DNA from: Bacteroidota bacterium
GTDB lineage: Bacteria > CLD3 > SB21
Assembly (NCBI GenBank): GCA_020438245.1
Contig: JAGQUY010000197.1
Coordinates: forward strand, 1-7,500
Direction of reading: 5' to 3'
DNA length: 7,500 nucleotides
Shown: positions 6,006 to 7,500 of the stretch, in pieces
Layout: each line of letters begins with the position of its first letter
Position numbering within the stretch: the stretch's first letter is position 1
The notes under the pieces: generated by a model
What the model was told of the DNA's origin: nothing
Seen by the model: the letters and a program-made list of their open reading frames with translations, nothing else
Database searches by the model: none
Made by a program: the position numbers and the translations under genes

Positions 6006-7500
6006 CTAGCTTTTCCAAACCACTTCGTATACGGTCACCGGCTCGCTGATTCCTTTGAGTGTTACCTGGTCGATGGGGGAAGCGATGCTCTTGTTAGGTA
6101 ACAGGTCATAAGTGGATTGGCTGATAATGACCTGGCCTTTCTTGGCGACACTGCACAGGCGGTTGGCCAGATTTACCGTTTCTCCAATCACCGTATATTC
6201 TAGACGCTTGTTGGATCCAATATTACCGACAACAACATCTCCCGTGTTGATGCCGATGCCAATGTGAATGGGCTCCTTGCCTTCCACTTTCCGCTGGAAA
6301 TTGAATTTCTCTGTCGCTCTCTGCATCTGGACTGCCGCGTTGATGGCCCGCATATAAAAATCCTCGTAATGAACCGGTGCCCCGAAAAATGCCATGATGG
6401 CATCACCGATAAATTTATCCAGTGTCCCTCCATAGCGGTCAATGATGTCAATCGACTCATCAAAATGGGAGTTGAGCAGGTTAATCAATTCCTGTGGGTC
6501 CATTCCTCTGGACATTGGGGTGAAACCGCGAATGTCCGTAAACATGACGCTCAGCGTCGATTTTTCACCCTTCAGAATTCCGTCCAGAGATTGCTCGGCC
6601 AGCACTTTCTTGGCGACGTCGGGTGAAAGGTATTTTCCGAAAAGTCCCTCGACCCGTTCTTTTTGCTTCAAGCCCTTGGTCATTTCATTGAAAGACAGAG
6701 CAAGCGATCCGATTTCATCTTTGGAGGTGACCTGTACTTCGCGGTCCAGGTTACCCGCGGACACGTCATGCATGGCTTCCACCAACTGACGAACAGGCCG
6801 ACTTATGCCCCCGATGAAGAACGATGCAATAACCAACGCGACAATGGAAAGAGCGATGCCGACATAGAGCATCACACGTTGAGACTCCCGGAGCGGGAGT
6901 AGCGCTTTATCCAAAGAGGTGAAAAACACATATGGAGCCAGGACACGCGGCTCCTCACCAGGTCTCTCCGGCGCCCCAAAAACTGGGGAAGCCACTCCGA
7001 TAAACATCTCCTGCCCAAGCATGAAGGTAAAGGCCCGGCTTGAGCTTTTTTGAAGGATCGTCGAATCGAGACTCGCGCGGTTGTTTTGAAGTTCAGCAAG
7101 TGTTTGTGCCCGAAGATCCGGCAAACTGGTTGCACTGATGCCTTTATCGAGTATGAATGAAATCTCGCTGCCGGTCACCTTGGAAATGGTAGCCGCGGCG
7201 TTATCGTTCACTTCATAACCCAGCACAACGACACCCAAAATCTGATTGTCGACGATAGAAGGCGCTGCCGCAATCCAGAACAAGTGTCCGTCGTTTGTCC
7301 AAAACCCGCCGTTGTCATAGCCGGAAAGCGCGCCGCCGATTTCCGGAATCTGGGACATGTTAATCCCCCTCATATTTTCAGACTCGTCTATCGTTGCAAG
7401 GACCTGACCGCCTGCGCCCAAGGCCATTAGAATATTGGCTTGGATGTTTTCATTCGCATCTTTCAGTCCTTGAAGTATAGTGGGGCTGTCATTTGTCGAG
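6006..7500 (-). CDS. Membrane sensor adenylate/guanylate cyclase, class III (5' end cut by window edge)
   Basis: This protein should make cAMP (or cGMP) in the cytosol in response to an extracytoplasmic signal. The reading frame is open from 7500, so the N-terminus is outside the window. Numbering here is from the Met at 7427, which is probably internal. Residues 1-180, plus 24 codons before, look like the C-terminal part of a Cache/PAS-like extracytoplasmic sensor. A transmembrane helix lies at about 185-207, a HAMP domain at about 208-258 (P211, D237/E238) and a connecting helix with GLFGKYLSPD. The catalytic domain spans about 289-470. It has metal-binding Asp D298 in FTDIRGFT and D342 in DKFIGDAIMAFFG, purine-contacting K338 and T412 in EYTVIGETVNLANRL, and transition-state N419 and R423. 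The catalytic set is complete, so it should be active as a homodimer. Thr at 412 instead of Asp is the class IIIb pattern. The stop is TAG. It is separated by 74 bp from ccmF, and co-regulation is uncertain. Confidence 0.93.
   Translation of the reverse strand, partial: STNDSPTILQGLKDANENIQANILMALGAGGQVLATIDESENMRGINMSQIPEIGGALSGYDNGGFWTNDGHLFWIAAAPSIVDNQILGVVVLGYEVNDNAAATISKVTGSEISFILDKGISATSLPDLRAQTLAELQNNRASLDSTILQKSSSRAFTFMLGQEMFIGVASPVFGAPERPGEEPRVLAPYVFFTSLDKALLPLRESQRVMLYVGIALSIVALVIASFFIGGISRPVRQLVEAMHDVSAGNLDREVQVTSKDEIGSLALSFNEMTKGLKQKERVEGLFGKYLSPDVAKKVLAEQSLDGILKGEKSTLSVMFTDIRGFTPMSRGMDPQELINLLNSHFDESIDIIDRYGGTLDKFIGDAIMAFFGAPVHYEDFYMRAINAAVQMQRATEKFNFQRKVEGKEPIHIGIGINTGDVVVGNIGSNKRLEYTVIGETVNLANRLCSVAKKGQVIISQSTYDLLPNKSIASPIDQVTLKGISEPVTVYEVVWKS

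Noticed and set aside
6006..7427. Complete cyclase starting at the Met at 7427
   Set aside because: The frame stays open for 24 more codons to the window edge with sensor-like sequence, and the sensor domain would otherwise lack its first half and first membrane anchor.

Overview
The window is gene-dense, and every gene I can support lies on the minus strand, so it reads right to left. It suggests a Gram-negative, respiring bacterium. There are System I (Ccm) cytochrome c maturation proteins, signal peptides and periplasmic domains, and a two-sided membrane sensor cyclase. The variant Cys-rich CcmH, the CcmA type and an archaeal-type phosphoglucose/phosphomannose isomerase fit a deep-branching lineage such as the FCB/Zixibacteria/Marinimicrobia neighbourhood better than Proteobacteria. 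That placement is inference, not something the sequence proves.

Layout in transcription order: (1) 7500-6006, the C-terminal part of a membrane adenylate/guanylate cyclase (extracytoplasmic sensor, TM, HAMP, class III catalytic domain), cut by the right edge. (2) A 74-bp gap with a perfect 8-bp inverted repeat and a clear ribosome binding site. (3) 5931-3916, ccmF, the cytochrome c haem lyase subunit. (4) 3923-3423, a ccmH-type thiol-disulfide protein with a CxCxC active-site region. (5) 3420-2956, a small membrane-anchored CcmI-like coil protein ending in a zinc ribbon. (6) 2959-1763, a secreted and membrane-anchored protein with a large beta-rich periplasmic part and a cytoplasmic coil. (7) 1763-1050, a CcmA-type ABC ATPase. 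(8) 1050-1, a complete bifunctional phosphoglucose/phosphomannose isomerase whose stop codon is the first three bases of the window.

From ccmF to the isomerase the genes overlap by 8, 4, 1 and 1 bases or are 2 bases apart, so they form one translationally coupled operon. CcmF and CcmH would carry out haem ligation and apocytochrome thiol handling in the periplasm. CcmA would power haem-chaperone release together with CcmB and CcmC, which are not in this window. The two membrane proteins between ccmH and ccmA share a CcmI-like cytoplasmic coil motif. They are the least familiar part and may together stand in for CcmI. The isomerase is probably an operon passenger. No RNA genes, CRISPR arrays or mobile elements were seen, and no stretch over 300 bases lacks a gene.
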